A DNA stretch of 64,000 nt from assembly GCF_003991425.1 (NCBI RefSeq), contig NZ_CP034346.1, positions 4,253,501 through 4,317,500 of the forward strand. Direction: 5' to 3'. A program made the translations under genes and the position numbers. The stretch comes from Paenibacillus lutimineralis. Its GTDB lineage: Bacteria > Bacillota > Bacilli > Paenibacillales > Paenibacillaceae. The notes under the pieces are model-generated. The model ran no database searches and was not told the DNA's origin. It saw nothing but the letters and a program-made list of their open reading frames with translations. This document shows, one piece after another, positions 1 to 8,102 of the stretch (the stretch's first letter is position 1; every line of letters starts with the position of its first letter).

Positions 1-267
1 TCTTGAGAAGGATGAATTGCTCTCATAACCACATTCAAGCGCCACTTCGGTTACACTTTTACTCTCTGAGAGAAGCATTTCTGCAGAGCGGGTGAGCTTT
101 CTCTTTCGTACATACCCTGTCAGACTAATATTGCAGAGATATGTAAAAATACGCTGATAGAGTCCCAATGGAATCCCTGTTAATTGGGCAATTTTCTCAT
201 AATCCACATTCATGATGTCAGCTTCGAGTGAATCTATAACCTGTTGTGTCTTATCTATGACTTCCAT
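1..267 (-). CDS. AraC-family transcriptional regulator, N-terminal part (runs off the window)
   Basis: The first 89 codons of a leftward gene cut by the window edge. ATG at 267 is preceded by AGGAGGGATT. The protein opens almost directly with an AraC-type double helix-turn-helix: a first helix pair around residues 22-45 (YEKIAQLTGIPLGLYQRIF), a linker helix with RKRKLTRSAEMLL, and the start of the second half with VTEVALECGYESNSSFSR. That second motif is the typical AraC signature. Because the HTH lies at the N-terminus, the missing C-terminal part is probably the effector domain, as in Rob/GyrI-like regulators; that part is inference. Confidence 0.8.
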   Translation of the reverse strand, partial: MEVIDKTQQVIDSLEADIMNVDYEKIAQLTGIPLGLYQRIFTYLCNISLTGYVRKRKLTRSAEMLLSESKSVTEVALECGYESNSSFSR

Positions 268-483
268 TCTAATCCCTCCTTTCGAAATGTATTTTACAGG
301 ACATCACGCAAAATTACTTTGCATTTTCTGTACAACTATTGCACAGTCGCTCGCTGTTCCAACATATCATGAAGTCTCGTTCGCAAGAGCAACTATTGTC
401 ATGATTGTATATCAATTAGTGGACTTCTATAATATCCCGAAGGAATATCCCGTCTCGGTAAGCTAACGAAAATGATAGTTATA

Positions 484-521
484 AATAAATGCTACCGCAT
501 CAGTAACGGCAGCATTTATTT
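484..521. terminator. Intrinsic terminator between the PPOX gene and the AraC gene
   Basis: An 11-bp stem (AAATAAATGCT with AGCATTTATTT), extended inside by CCG/CGG pairs, lies just past the stop of the leftward PPOX-type gene and has a T run on the + side. I see no supported gene in 268-541; it should also hold the promoter of the AraC gene. Confidence 0.6.
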
Positions 522-541
522 TTTAATCGATGATTAGTACC

Positions 542-1078
542 TTACACGTTTTTTCCCGGTATGAACATTTTATCAGTTTCAATCGGATTTTCTTTAGCCG
601 TGATATGATACGGATCTATTCGATACACCTGAACCGGACCACCAAATACGGCAGATCGGTATCTGTCCACGTGCTGCTGGGGTAACGGCCGATTATAGTA
701 CCCAGGCACATACTTATTAATCATTTCTTGCAGCATATGTGTAGCTTCATCAAGATCAACGACAGGTTCTGCCTTGCCAAAGATTATAACACTCATATAC
801 GCTGTATCGGTCTTGGCTGGCACCGGATCAGTGATGGTCCCGTACTCTTCACAAACTGTAAAACAGACCTCTGGATTAGCATCCATTACCTGATTCCTTC
901 TTCCCCCTGTCGCTCCATGGAAGTAAAGCTTCTCATTTGTCCAAACAAAATTAAGCGGAACAACATAAGGCAGATGACCATCGACCATCCCAAGATGTCC
1001 AAGTCTTGATTGCTGTAGAAACTTCTCAATCTTGTTCTTGTCCAGTACTTCCCTTGTCTTGTAACGCACTCCATCCAT
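542..1078 (-). CDS. Pyridoxamine 5'-phosphate oxidase-family flavin-binding protein (NimA-like)
   Basis: A 178-residue protein of the split-barrel FMN-binding PPOX superfamily, most like the NimA/nitroreductase-related branch. Residues 25-60 hold the strand pattern LGHLGMVDGHLPYVVPLNF and the W-x-N-E-K-L-YFHGA segment, which is how this family begins its flavin-binding barrel. Residues 60-80 (GGRRNQVMDANPEVCFTV) form the next core element. Start ATG is preceded by GGAGT. It stands alone, between an AraC gene and the zinc operon. Nim proteins can reduce nitroimidazoles, but many relatives have no known substrate, so only the fold and flavin binding are claimed. Confidence 0.8.
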   Translation of the reverse strand: MDGVRYKTREVLDKNKIEKFLQQSRLGHLGMVDGHLPYVVPLNFVWTNEKLYFHGATGGRRNQVMDANPEVCFTVCEEYGTITDPVPAKTDTAYMSVIIFGKAEPVVDLDEATHMLQEMINKYVPGYYNRPLPQQHVDRYRSAVFGGPVQVYRIDPYHITAKENPIETDKMFIPGKNV

Positions 1079-1196
1079 ACGATCACTCCTATAATCTTGA
1101 ATTATTATTGGATAAGTTTATCAACTATTGGAATGAATAGAAATATCCATAACTAACGATTTAGAGCAATCCAAATTCAAACTTACAGAATAAATA

Positions 1197-1235
1197 AAGC
1201 TCCTGAACCTCCTAGCAAGGGAAATTCAAGAGCTT
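1197..1235 (-). terminator. Intrinsic terminator downstream of the COG0523 GTPase
   Basis: AAGCTCCTGAA pairs with TTCAAGAGCTT (one mismatch) around a 17-nt loop; the leftward transcript continues with T-rich sequence. It belongs to a family of look-alike terminators in this window (see findings). Confidence 0.65.
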
Positions 1236-1251
1236 ATATATTCAATTTTTA

Positions 1252-2469
1252 CTAATTATGAAATTCCTCCACCGCCCAAGGAAGCGGGTTATTGAATCGA
1301 CTCCAGTCTTGCTTCATTTCATCGTCACTCAGCAAGCAGCGGGCCAGTCTCTTTTGGATGTCCTCCCGATCCATGTCGATGCCGATGAAGACGAGCTCGG
1401 TCATTCGATCACCCCAGTTATCATCCCAGCGCTCCCGAGCCTCAGGCTCGCTCTCCAAAACTTCACGCTGCTGGTCTACCGGCATTGAAGCCAGCCAGTA
1501 CCCTGCGGGACCGAACTGGATAGAAGTTCCGGCTTGACTTAGGGATGCTGCATAATCACCTTGCGCTGCGATCCATACCAGCCCTTTCGCCCGCACGACC
1601 TCCTCTGGCCAATTGCTGAAGAAATAACTGAGACGCTGCGGATGAAATGGGATCCTGCTACGGTACACAAATGATCCAATTCCATATTCCTCAGTCTCTG
1701 GAGTATGCTCCTTCTTGGTAAGCTCAGCGATCCAGCCCGAGGACATGCTCGTCTTTTCAAAATCAAACAAGCCGGTGTTTAAAATTTCCTTGGGGTCGAC
1801 AATTCCATTCACGGTACGAATGATTTTGGCCGACGGCTGAAGCTTTCGTAACACCGCCTCCAGCTTAACCAGCTCTTCCTCTTCAACCAGATCGCATTTG
1901 TTCAGCAGCAGAACATCACAGGTCTCGATCTGGTCGATGAGAAGATCAACGATATCTCTATAGTCAGCCTCCGTTGCTCCCTGATCCCGATCAAGCAGAC
2001 TCTCTCCCGAGGCAAAATCATGCCAGAAGCGGTTCGCATCCACGACAGTAACCATCGTATCCAAGCGGGACAGAGAGGTTAAATCGATATCCAGATCCGG
2101 GTTGGCATAAGTAAAGGTCTGTGCAACCGGGACAGGTTCACTGATTCCGGACGATTCGATCAGAATGTAATCGAAGCGCCCTTCAGCGGCCAGCTTCTGC
2201 ACTTCGCGCAGCAGATCGTCGCGTAGTGTGCAGCAAATGCAGCCGTTGGACATCTCTACAAGCTTCTCCTCCGTTCTTGATAATGCGTTACCCGACTTCA
2301 CCAGATTGGCATCAACGTTGACTTCACTCATGTCATTCACAATAACTGCAACCTTTAATCCGTCCTTATTGTGCAGGACATGATTCAGCAGTGTTGTTTT
2401 CCCTGCTCCCAAATAACCGCTTAGAACCGTTACCGGGATCTTCTTCCTTGTTCCTTGTTCAGTAAGCAT
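1252..2469 (-). CDS. zagA: COG0523 GTPase, ZagA/YciC-type zinc metallochaperone
   Basis: A 405-residue G3E-family P-loop GTPase of the CobW/COG0523 group. Visible features are the Walker A GYLGAGKTT near residue 20, the metal-binding CxCC motif (GCICC near residue 77), the G4 motif NKCD near 190, and a C-terminal CobW_C domain (about 265-385). In Bacillus the ZagA (YciC) member delivers zinc under starvation and is repressed by Zur. Here the gene follows a zinc-free L33 gene by 20 nt, with AGGAGG before its ATG, and both lie behind a perfect Zur-like palindrome, so the zinc role is well supported by context. The exact symbol is by analogy. Confidence 0.87.
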   Translation of the reverse strand: MLTEQGTRKKIPVTVLSGYLGAGKTTLLNHVLHNKDGLKVAVIVNDMSEVNVDANLVKSGNALSRTEEKLVEMSNGCICCTLRDDLLREVQKLAAEGRFDYILIESSGISEPVPVAQTFTYANPDLDIDLTSLSRLDTMVTVVDANRFWHDFASGESLLDRDQGATEADYRDIVDLLIDQIETCDVLLLNKCDLVEEEELVKLEAVLRKLQPSAKIIRTVNGIVDPKEILNTGLFDFEKTSMSSGWIAELTKKEHTPETEEYGIGSFVYRSRIPFHPQRLSYFFSNWPEEVVRAKGLVWIAAQGDYAASLSQAGTSIQFGPAGYWLASMPVDQQREVLESEPEARERWDDNWGDRMTELVFIGIDMDREDIQKRLARCLLSDDEMKQDWSRFNNPLPWAVEEFHN

Positions 2470-2489
2470 ACATAACCTCCTATAGTAGA

Positions 2490-2639
2490 TTAACGAGTCT
2501 CTCTATGCAGCGTATATTTTCTCAGCCGCGGACAGTATTTGCGCAGTTCCATACGCTCAGGATGCGTCTTCTTATTTTTGGTAGTTGTATAGTTGCGATC
2601 GCCTGTCTCAGTACATGCCAAAGTTATAACAACTCTCAT
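2490..2639 (-). CDS. rpmG: Ribosomal protein L33, zinc-independent (C-minus) paralogue
   Basis: A 49-residue gene. The protein starts [20 protein letters not shown] and ends KYTLHRETR, a clear L33. The two CxxC pairs of zinc-binding L33 are missing: the first is C-T-E-T, and the second keeps one Cys in KYCPRLRK. This is the C-minus form, which resembles Bacillus RpmGC and replaces the zinc-ribbon L33 when zinc is short, freeing zinc from ribosomes. It is the first gene after the Zur-like box and precedes the COG0523 GTPase by 20 nt, so the two should be one transcript. Only weak SD (GAGAGATACTTGAG) precedes its ATG. Confidence 0.93.
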   Translation of the reverse strand: MRVVITLACTETGDRNYTTTKNKKTHPERMELRKYCPRLRKYTLHRETR

Positions 2640-2654
2640 CTCAAGTATCTCTCA

Positions 2655-2677
2655 TTAATCGTAATGTTTACGATTAA
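2655..2677. promoter_or_regulatory. Zur-type operator
   Basis: A perfect palindrome: TTAATCGTAA, three bases TGT, then TTACGATTAA. It matches the Bacillus Zur box core (TCGTAAT-N-ATTACGA) closely. It begins 3 nt downstream of the -10 element of the L33 promoter, so it covers the likely transcription start, and Zur binding there would block initiation. Confidence 0.88.
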
Positions 2678-2679
2678 GT

Positions 2680-2708
2680 ATTTTACAGGCTCTTACAGTC
2701 CTTGTCAA
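2680..2708 (-). promoter_or_regulatory. Sigma-A promoter of the L33-GTPase operon
   Basis: On the minus strand TTGACA (2703-2708) and TAAAAT (2680-2685) are separated by exactly 17 bp. The Zur-like box lies immediately downstream. Confidence 0.85.
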
Positions 2709-2740
2709 TCCGCCTGTTTTTTTCGCTGGAATAAAAACAA

Positions 2741-2782
2741 AACAGGGCGCCCCTCACCTTAACAAGTGAGAAGCGCCCTGTT
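2741..2782 (-). terminator. Intrinsic terminator of nrdIEF
   Basis: AACAGGGCGC and GCGCCCTGTT form a 10-bp stem with a second inner stem CTCAC/GTGAG. The leftward transcript then reads GTTTTTAT. It separates the nrd operon from the L33 promoter. Confidence 0.85.
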
Positions 2783-2813
2783 CCTATATAGAATTCATTT
2801 CAAGCGAATAAAC

Positions 2814-3773
2814 TTAGAAATTAAAATCTTCGTCCGTGAGCGGCTCAACGTTCAACGCACGTACGTAGCCGTTACCTTTTTTGGAGAAAAAGTCATGCTG
2901 CTTCGTATCCGTACGGATACCATTGAGTACGATCGGATTGATCTCCTCGTCCTCGAACGGCGGCTCCAGACCCAGATTCATAAACGCCTTGTTGGCATTG
3001 TAGCGCAAGAACGTCTTAACCTCATCCACTAAGCCGATCTTCGTATATATCAGCTCTGTATACTGCTCTTCATTAGCATGCAGATCTCTCAGCAGGCCCT
3101 GCAGTGTATCAGATACATCCTTCTGTTCTTCTTCATCGAGCCTCGCAAAAACTTCCTGCGCCAGTACGCCGACATAGACGCCATGAATGCTTTCATCGCG
3201 CAAAATCAAGTCGATAATCTCTCCGCTGCAGGTCATCTTGCCTTGACCCGCCAGATAGAGAGGATAGAAAAATCCGCTATAGAACAAGTAGCTCTCAAGT
3301 AGAACGGATGACGCCATGGCCAAGTACAGCTCACGCGGAGAATTGATGCTCGTGTAGTATTCGCGAATGGTCGCCGCCTTCGTCTGCAGCATCGGGTTCT
3401 GCTCTACCCAACGGAAAATTTCATCGATCTCTTCATTAGAAGCCAGCGTAGTGAAAATGCTGCTGTAGGACTTGGCGTGAATCTGCTCCATCATCCCCAT
3501 AAAGCCAAGCACCGCTTTGCGCTGCAGCCCCTCTACATGCTCCATAATCTGCGGCATGCCGACGCCGCCCTGTACTGTATCGAGCAGTGTCAGCCCGCCA
3601 AGCACCTTCATATAGGCATCTTTCTCATCTTCATTCAACGTCATCCACGACATTTTGTCATCGGACAACGGGATTTCATCATCGGTCCAGAATTGCATAA
3701 TATTCTGATTCCAGAACATCATCGTAAAATCATCATCCGGACGGTTCCAGTTCACTGCTTGTAATGCGCACAT
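2814..3773 (-). CDS. nrdF: Class Ib ribonucleotide reductase, beta subunit
   Basis: A 319-residue radical-generating subunit of the aerobic class Ib enzyme, which reduces ribonucleoside diphosphates together with NrdE. The ferritin-like helical core is visible, with metal-ligand segments LNEDEKDAY (about 47-55), EQIHAKSYS with the radical-neighbour region (about 96-104), and the later DESIHGVYVG segment (about 191-200). The C-terminal tail ends in LTDEDFNF, the acidic-aromatic tail that docks on NrdE. The length is normal. It is the last gene of nrdIEF, 29 nt after nrdE. Confidence 0.95.
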   Translation of the reverse strand: MCALQAVNWNRPDDDFTMMFWNQNIMQFWTDDEIPLSDDKMSWMTLNEDEKDAYMKVLGGLTLLDTVQGGVGMPQIMEHVEGLQRKAVLGFMGMMEQIHAKSYSSIFTTLASNEEIDEIFRWVEQNPMLQTKAATIREYYTSINSPRELYLAMASSVLLESYLFYSGFFYPLYLAGQGKMTCSGEIIDLILRDESIHGVYVGVLAQEVFARLDEEEQKDVSDTLQGLLRDLHANEEQYTELIYTKIGLVDEVKTFLRYNANKAFMNLGLEPPFEDEEINPIVLNGIRTDTKQHDFFSKKGNGYVRALNVEPLTDEDFNF

Positions 3774-3802
3774 CGCTGTTTCTCATCCTTTCTTCTTCTC
3801 TG

Positions 3803-5887
3803 TTACACCGAGCAGGTCAGGCATTCTTCCACAGACAGCTTCTTCGTCCGCGTATAATACAACGATTTCAGCCCTTTATGTGCGGCGTATAAATAATAGC
3901 GCGCCAATTGCCGAGTCGTCACATTGCTGTTCACATGCAGAACCGTCGAGATACCTTGGTCAATATGCGGTGCAATTTCCGCGATCAGATCGATGACCTT
4001 GAACTGATCCATTTGATAAGCCGATTTATAGAAGAACATATTTTCCGCGCTCAAGTACGGCATCGGGTAATAAGTTGTCGAATTCGCATAAGTACGAGTC
4101 TCGATTTGTTCCACGACAGGCATCACACTGGATGTCGCATTCTGAATATAGGAAATACTTGCGGTCGGCGCGATTGCCAACCTGTAGGCATGATATAGCC
4201 CATTCTTCATCACGGATTGTTGCAACTCTGCCCAATCCTCAGGAGATGGGATATACATACCTTCAAACAGTCCAGCCACCTTATCTGTGCGTGGACGGTA
4301 ATCCGTATCCACATAACGACTGAAATACTCACCTGTCGCATATTCGGACTGCTCGAAACCGGCGAAAACTTCGCCCGTCTGTACAGCAATTTCCATACTT
4401 TTTTCCAGCGAATAATAATTCATCATCGCAAAGAAAGTGCGGGCAAAATCTTTTGCCTCTTCGCTCTCATATGCAATTTTGTTCTTGGCCAGGTATCCGT
4501 GCAAATTCATGACGCCAAGACCAACGGAATGCATCTCCCGGTTCGCCTTGGCAACGCCTGGAGCGTTCGATATGCTCGTCATGTCACTAACACCCGTCAA
4601 AGCTACCATACCTTCATGTACGGATTCACGGACCTTCTTCCGCTCCATCACGTTCACGATGTTCAATGAGGCAAGGTTACAGCTGATGTCGCGGCGGATC
4701 ATATCCTCCTGGCCGTAATCCTTGATCTCCGATGTCTCCTGCAGTTGGAAAATTTCCGTACACAGGTTGGACATTTTGACCTGCCCGATATTTTTCAAGG
4801 CATGCTGGTTGTTCGCGTTGCTCTTGTTCATGATATATGGATAGCCGGATTCCAGCTGAACCATAGCGATCTTCGTCAGCATGTCCCGTGCGCTCATCAA
4901 TTTCTTCTTCTTCACCCGGTCGTCAGCTAGCAGCTTGTCATACATTACGTCCAGATCCATATCATCCAGATGTGTTCCGTAAGCTTTGTATACACTATAT
5001 GGACCGAACACATGAATCGGTTCGTTAGCCTTGGCCAGTTCATAGAAGCGGTTCGGTACAATCAAACCGATCGACAAAGTTTTCAAGCGGATCCGCTCAT
5101 CGGCGTTGATCTTCTTGCTATCCAGAAACTCTGCGACATCCCAGCCGAAAATGTTGTAATACCCTGCGCCCGAGCCTTTACGCTGTCCCATCTGATCTGC
5201 GTAGGAGAAGGCATCCTCCATCAGCTTCAGCACCGGCATAATTCCTTTGGCTGCACCTTCCACGCCTTTGATCGCTTCGCCTCGTCCGCGTAGCTTCGAC
5301 AGGTTAACTGCGACACCTCCGCCGATTTTGGACAACTGCATGCATGTATTTAGCACATAGTTGATTGAATTCAGCGAATCGTCCATTTCCAGTAGGAAGC
5401 AGGAGACCATCTCGCCGCGCCGGCTCTTGCCCGCATTCAGGAACGTTGGAGTGGCTGGCTGCAGCCGTTGCTCCATCATCGATCGTGCCAGCGTGCTGGC
5501 CGTATCTGCATTCCCTCGGCCAAGATGTAGTGCTACGATGGCTACCCGGTCGGGATAATTCTCCAAATACTTGGACTTGTCATTCGTCTTCAACGCATAG
5601 TCCGTATAAAATTTCGATGCCGCCATGTAAGACGGGAATTCAAATGGATAGCTATGGGTAATGGCAAATACTTGATCGACTTCATCAGCCGTATACCGTT
5701 CGTACACATTTTCATAATAGTCATGATCGATCATATACCGTACTTTATCGGCCGTAGTCGGGAAGGTCATCGTTCTACCCGCTACTTCCTTCATAAACTC
5801 AGCGACAGCTTCCAGGTCCTTCTCTAATTGGAAGAACCCGTTCTCATCACGCTGCATTAATTGATTGTTCAGTTCAATATGCCGCAA
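3803..5887 (-). CDS. nrdE: Class Ib ribonucleotide reductase, alpha subunit
   Basis: A 694-residue catalytic subunit. The thiyl/active-site cysteine regions are recognisable (EMVSCFLLEMDDSLNS near 160-175, SNLCTEI in mid-protein), and the C-terminus carries the redox pair C-L-T-C (EECLTCSV) that is re-reduced by NrdH or thioredoxin. The start is a TTG at 5887, supported by AGGAGGTGA six bases upstream; no nearby ATG fits better. Its first 14 nt overlap the end of nrdI, which suggests coupled translation. There is no N-terminal ATP-cone regulatory domain, as expected for class Ib. Confidence 0.95.
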   Translation of the reverse strand: MRHIELNNQLMQRDENGFFQLEKDLEAVAEFMKEVAGRTMTFPTTADKVRYMIDHDYYENVYERYTADEVDQVFAITHSYPFEFPSYMAASKFYTDYALKTNDKSKYLENYPDRVAIVALHLGRGNADTASTLARSMMEQRLQPATPTFLNAGKSRRGEMVSCFLLEMDDSLNSINYVLNTCMQLSKIGGGVAVNLSKLRGRGEAIKGVEGAAKGIMPVLKLMEDAFSYADQMGQRKGSGAGYYNIFGWDVAEFLDSKKINADERIRLKTLSIGLIVPNRFYELAKANEPIHVFGPYSVYKAYGTHLDDMDLDVMYDKLLADDRVKKKKLMSARDMLTKIAMVQLESGYPYIMNKSNANNQHALKNIGQVKMSNLCTEIFQLQETSEIKDYGQEDMIRRDISCNLASLNIVNVMERKKVRESVHEGMVALTGVSDMTSISNAPGVAKANREMHSVGLGVMNLHGYLAKNKIAYESEEAKDFARTFFAMMNYYSLEKSMEIAVQTGEVFAGFEQSEYATGEYFSRYVDTDYRPRTDKVAGLFEGMYIPSPEDWAELQQSVMKNGLYHAYRLAIAPTASISYIQNATSSVMPVVEQIETRTYANSTTYYPMPYLSAENMFFYKSAYQMDQFKVIDLIAEIAPHIDQGISTVLHVNSNVTTRQLARYYLYAAHKGLKSLYYTRTKKLSVEECLTCSV

Positions 5888-6233
5888 CCCGGCTCACCTC
5901 CTGCTTGAAGTCTTCAGCATCCCTCTTCGTCCCGGACAGCTCAAATTTAGCCACAACTGGCACTTGGTAACGCTCGGAGATCAAATCCGCACTCTTCGCA
6001 AATCTCTCTCCCCAATTGCGGTTACCGCTGGCCGCCACGCCGAGCATCCGCCCATGATTATGTTCCAGAAATGCTGAGACTCTTGGTGGTATCTGACCGA
6101 ACCCGGTCGTATATGTAATCAGCACAAACGGCTCCTCCAGCGTCATGCCCTCGTCAATTTGTACAGCAGGCAAGTCGAGCTTCTGAATGAACCGTTTTAC
6201 ATTCCCTGTTTTGGAATCATACGCAATTAACAT
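5874..6233 (-). CDS. nrdI: Flavodoxin-like NrdI, activator of NrdF
   Basis: A 119-residue flavodoxin-fold protein that supplies the oxidant for assembling the Mn(III)2-tyrosyl radical cofactor of NrdF. The N-terminal MLIAYDSKTGNVKRFI phosphate-loop, the YTTGFGQIPP loop (about 46-55) and AASGNRNWGERFA (about 72-84) are the typical NrdI FMN-contacting segments. It is the first gene of the operon. I see no nrdH glutaredoxin in the cluster, so the reductant must be encoded elsewhere. Confidence 0.93.
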   Translation of the reverse strand: MLIAYDSKTGNVKRFIQKLDLPAVQIDEGMTLEEPFVLITYTTGFGQIPPRVSAFLEHNHGRMLGVAASGNRNWGERFAKSADLISERYQVPVVAKFELSGTKRDAEDFKQEVSRVAAY

Positions 6234-6277
6234 CGATACACCCTCACTTCTTTTCTATGAATCTAGTGCTTTCCCCA

Positions 6278-6295
6278 TTCCTATATATGTAGGGC
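6278..6295. promoter_or_regulatory. NrdR-box-like site, promoter-proximal
   Basis: CTATATATGTAG at 6281-6292 matches the AT-rich core of NrdR boxes. Its start lies 64 bp from that of the second copy, about six helical turns, a face-of-helix spacing that fits paired NrdR binding. Confidence 0.55.
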
Positions 6296-6334
6296 AAAAG
6301 CTCTCGAATAAACAACATCTTGTTGCGCTAAATC

Positions 6335-6363
6335 AATTTACCATCTATATATAGTATTGTCAA
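6335..6363 (-). promoter_or_regulatory. nrdIEF promoter with overlapping NrdR-box-like site
   Basis: TTGACA (6358-6363) and TAAATT (6335-6340) are 17 bp apart on the minus strand. The spacer contains CTATATATAGTA (6345-6356), an NrdR-box-like sequence, so a bound NrdR would exclude RNA polymerase. The rest of 6364-6591, upstream of the sigma gene, shows no gene I can support. Confidence 0.65.
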
Positions 6364-6591
6364 TCCGTACAAACGTCCCAAACCGACTGTGAAAAGTTAT
6401 AGATTAGGAGAAAAAGCGCTTAATTCCCGCCTATATCCTGTCCCTCATCAGATCGCCTTTTTAATAAATAATTTTATTGAAGGTTTAACTGAGAAACAGC
6501 CGAATTCATATAAAAATCCAAGGTTCGGTCACAAAATAGATGTCGGCGCTGTTATAAGAGGTAAAGGGGACCCGAATGAAAGGAGTACACT

Positions 6592-7161
6592 ATGGCATCA
6601 GATAATAACCACGAACCGTTAACCGAAGCGGAAATTGAGCGAATCATCACTCAGATTCAAGACGGACGGCAAGAGCCGTTCCGGCTCCTGGTCCAACAAT
6701 ATCAGCGCCGAATTCACGTATATTGCTGTCATATGCTGGGTCAACAGCAGGAAGCGGAGGATGCAGTGCAGGAAATTTTTATCAAGTGCTATCAGCATAT
6801 AGGCCGTTACAGGAAGCAAGCCTCCTTCACCGCATGGCTGTACAGAATCTCCTATAATCACTGCATTAATTTGCTGAAAAAACGAAACGCCTGGTACAAG
6901 GTTTTTAGTTCCTATCGCCAGCAGCAGCTCCATGACGAATGCTCAGCCGATTATAACGCTAACGCTCTTGTCGCCGACGTGCTGGTCCAACTCTCTTCAG
7001 AGGACCGGAGCCTACTTCTGCTAAGGGTTGTAGATGAGCGTAGTTATGAGGAGATCGGTCAAATCATAGGTTGTAAGCCAGCCACTGCACGTAAAAAGTA
7101 TGAACGAATCAAAAAAAAAGCTAAAGGCCACCCGGCCTTGGCAAATGGAGGGATACGCTAA
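6592..7161 (+). CDS. ECF-type RNA polymerase sigma factor
   Basis: A 189-residue sigma-70 family ECF factor. Region 2 spans about residues 25-95, with AEDAVQEIFIKCYQHIGRY for -10 recognition and core binding, and ASFTAWLYRISYNHCINLL. Region 4 spans about 125-180 with RSYEEIGQIIGCKPATARKKYERIKKKA as the -35-reading helix-turn-helix. GAAAGGAG precedes the ATG. The stop overlaps the start of the membrane protein behind it (TAATG), the usual arrangement of an ECF factor with its anti-sigma. The signal it answers to is unknown; the third gene suggests cell-surface glycans. Confidence 0.93.
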   Translation: MASDNNHEPLTEAEIERIITQIQDGRQEPFRLLVQQYQRRIHVYCCHMLGQQQEAEDAVQEIFIKCYQHIGRYRKQASFTAWLYRISYNHCINLLKKRNAWYKVFSSYRQQQLHDECSADYNANALVADVLVQLSSEDRSLLLLRVVDERSYEEIGQIIGCKPATARKKYERIKKKAKGHPALANGGIR

Positions 7162-8084
7162 TGAAACCTAATGATTATTCTCCAGAGACAGGTACGATTA
7201 GCAAAATAAAAGCTTTAATCGACACGACATATATTCCGGAACGGGATTTCTCGGATAAGATCATGAAGCGGATTGATCAAATAGGAGGCCTCTCTCAGAC
7301 TCCTCGTAAAGCCCCTGTTATTACCTTCAAAAAGGCAGTCATAGCCATTTGTCTCATCGGCCTTTTGAGCGGGTTTTCTTATGCGGCGAGCGAATGGTTG
7401 AATTTGCGGGATAAAGAGGGGAACACGGTCATGGAAGTCAAGAAAACGGATATGCAAATTCCCGCTTGGCAATCCAAAGTACTGGATGACGTCAGAAAGC
7501 AAATAATGCCGGGCGAATCTGCTATCGTCTACTTTGGAAGTAAGCAAGAAATCACAAATAAGACGACCGATCAGATTTTATGGACGACGTCACCTATTGA
7601 GTATCTCGACTACAGTACATTTCAGGATGCCATCCAAGGGCCACTTGCAAACAGCCGCCTTAACAGTCAAGTACTTGACGGCTACCACTTTGCAGCCGGC
7701 TACCTATACATGAATTATGAGCCACAAAGCCAGTCTGACAGCAGTCTGATCTTCGCCCGGACGGGGGACGGCAAGGACTATGCCTACGTTACGAGAAAGC
7801 CGGGAAGCGAAATCCAGTCGGTAGCATTGAAATATAAGAACGATAGACAAGAGATCAGCTACAGCGTAAACTTTTTAAGAGGCGTTGAAAAATCAAGGTT
7901 CTATGTCACCAGCCCGTCCAAGAATGAGGTTGTAGAAGTGAACGGCACAGAAGCCTATTATTACGATCATACCTTGAACTGGGTAGAAAAGAGCGCAGAC
8001 GGTTTTCTGGAATACAACATCTCCGGCCCTGCAGCTACCAAAGAACAACTTGCTGTTTTTGCTCAAGCGATACTAGCTCATTAA
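7161..8084 (+). CDS. Membrane-anchored probable anti-sigma factor
   Basis: A 307-residue bitopic protein. The cytoplasmic N-terminus (1-58) is short, a single membrane span follows at about 59-76 (AVIAICLIGLLSGFSYAA), and the remaining 230 residues face outside. The topology and the 1-nt overlap with the ECF sigma gene indicate an anti-sigma sensor. I do not see a clear zinc-binding anti-sigma motif in the short N-terminus, so sigma binding is inferred from gene order. The outer domain is unfamiliar to me; it is rich in charged and aromatic residues and has no cysteine-rich or known ligand-binding signature. Confidence 0.78.
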   Translation: MKPNDYSPETGTISKIKALIDTTYIPERDFSDKIMKRIDQIGGLSQTPRKAPVITFKKAVIAICLIGLLSGFSYAASEWLNLRDKEGNTVMEVKKTDMQIPAWQSKVLDDVRKQIMPGESAIVYFGSKQEITNKTTDQILWTTSPIEYLDYSTFQDAIQGPLANSRLNSQVLDGYHFAAGYLYMNYEPQSQSDSSLIFARTGDGKDYAYVTRKPGSEIQSVALKYKNDRQEISYSVNFLRGVEKSRFYVTSPSKNEVVEVNGTEAYYYDHTLNWVEKSADGFLEYNISGPAATKEQLAVFAQAILAH

Positions 8085-8102
8085 GGAAGGATATCGTTAC
8101 CC

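Noticed and set aside
212..466. An 84-codon rightward ORF over the AraC start region
   Set aside because: It runs antisense over the supported AraC start and SD, has no ribosome site and no recognisable family; the region is better read as promoter DNA.
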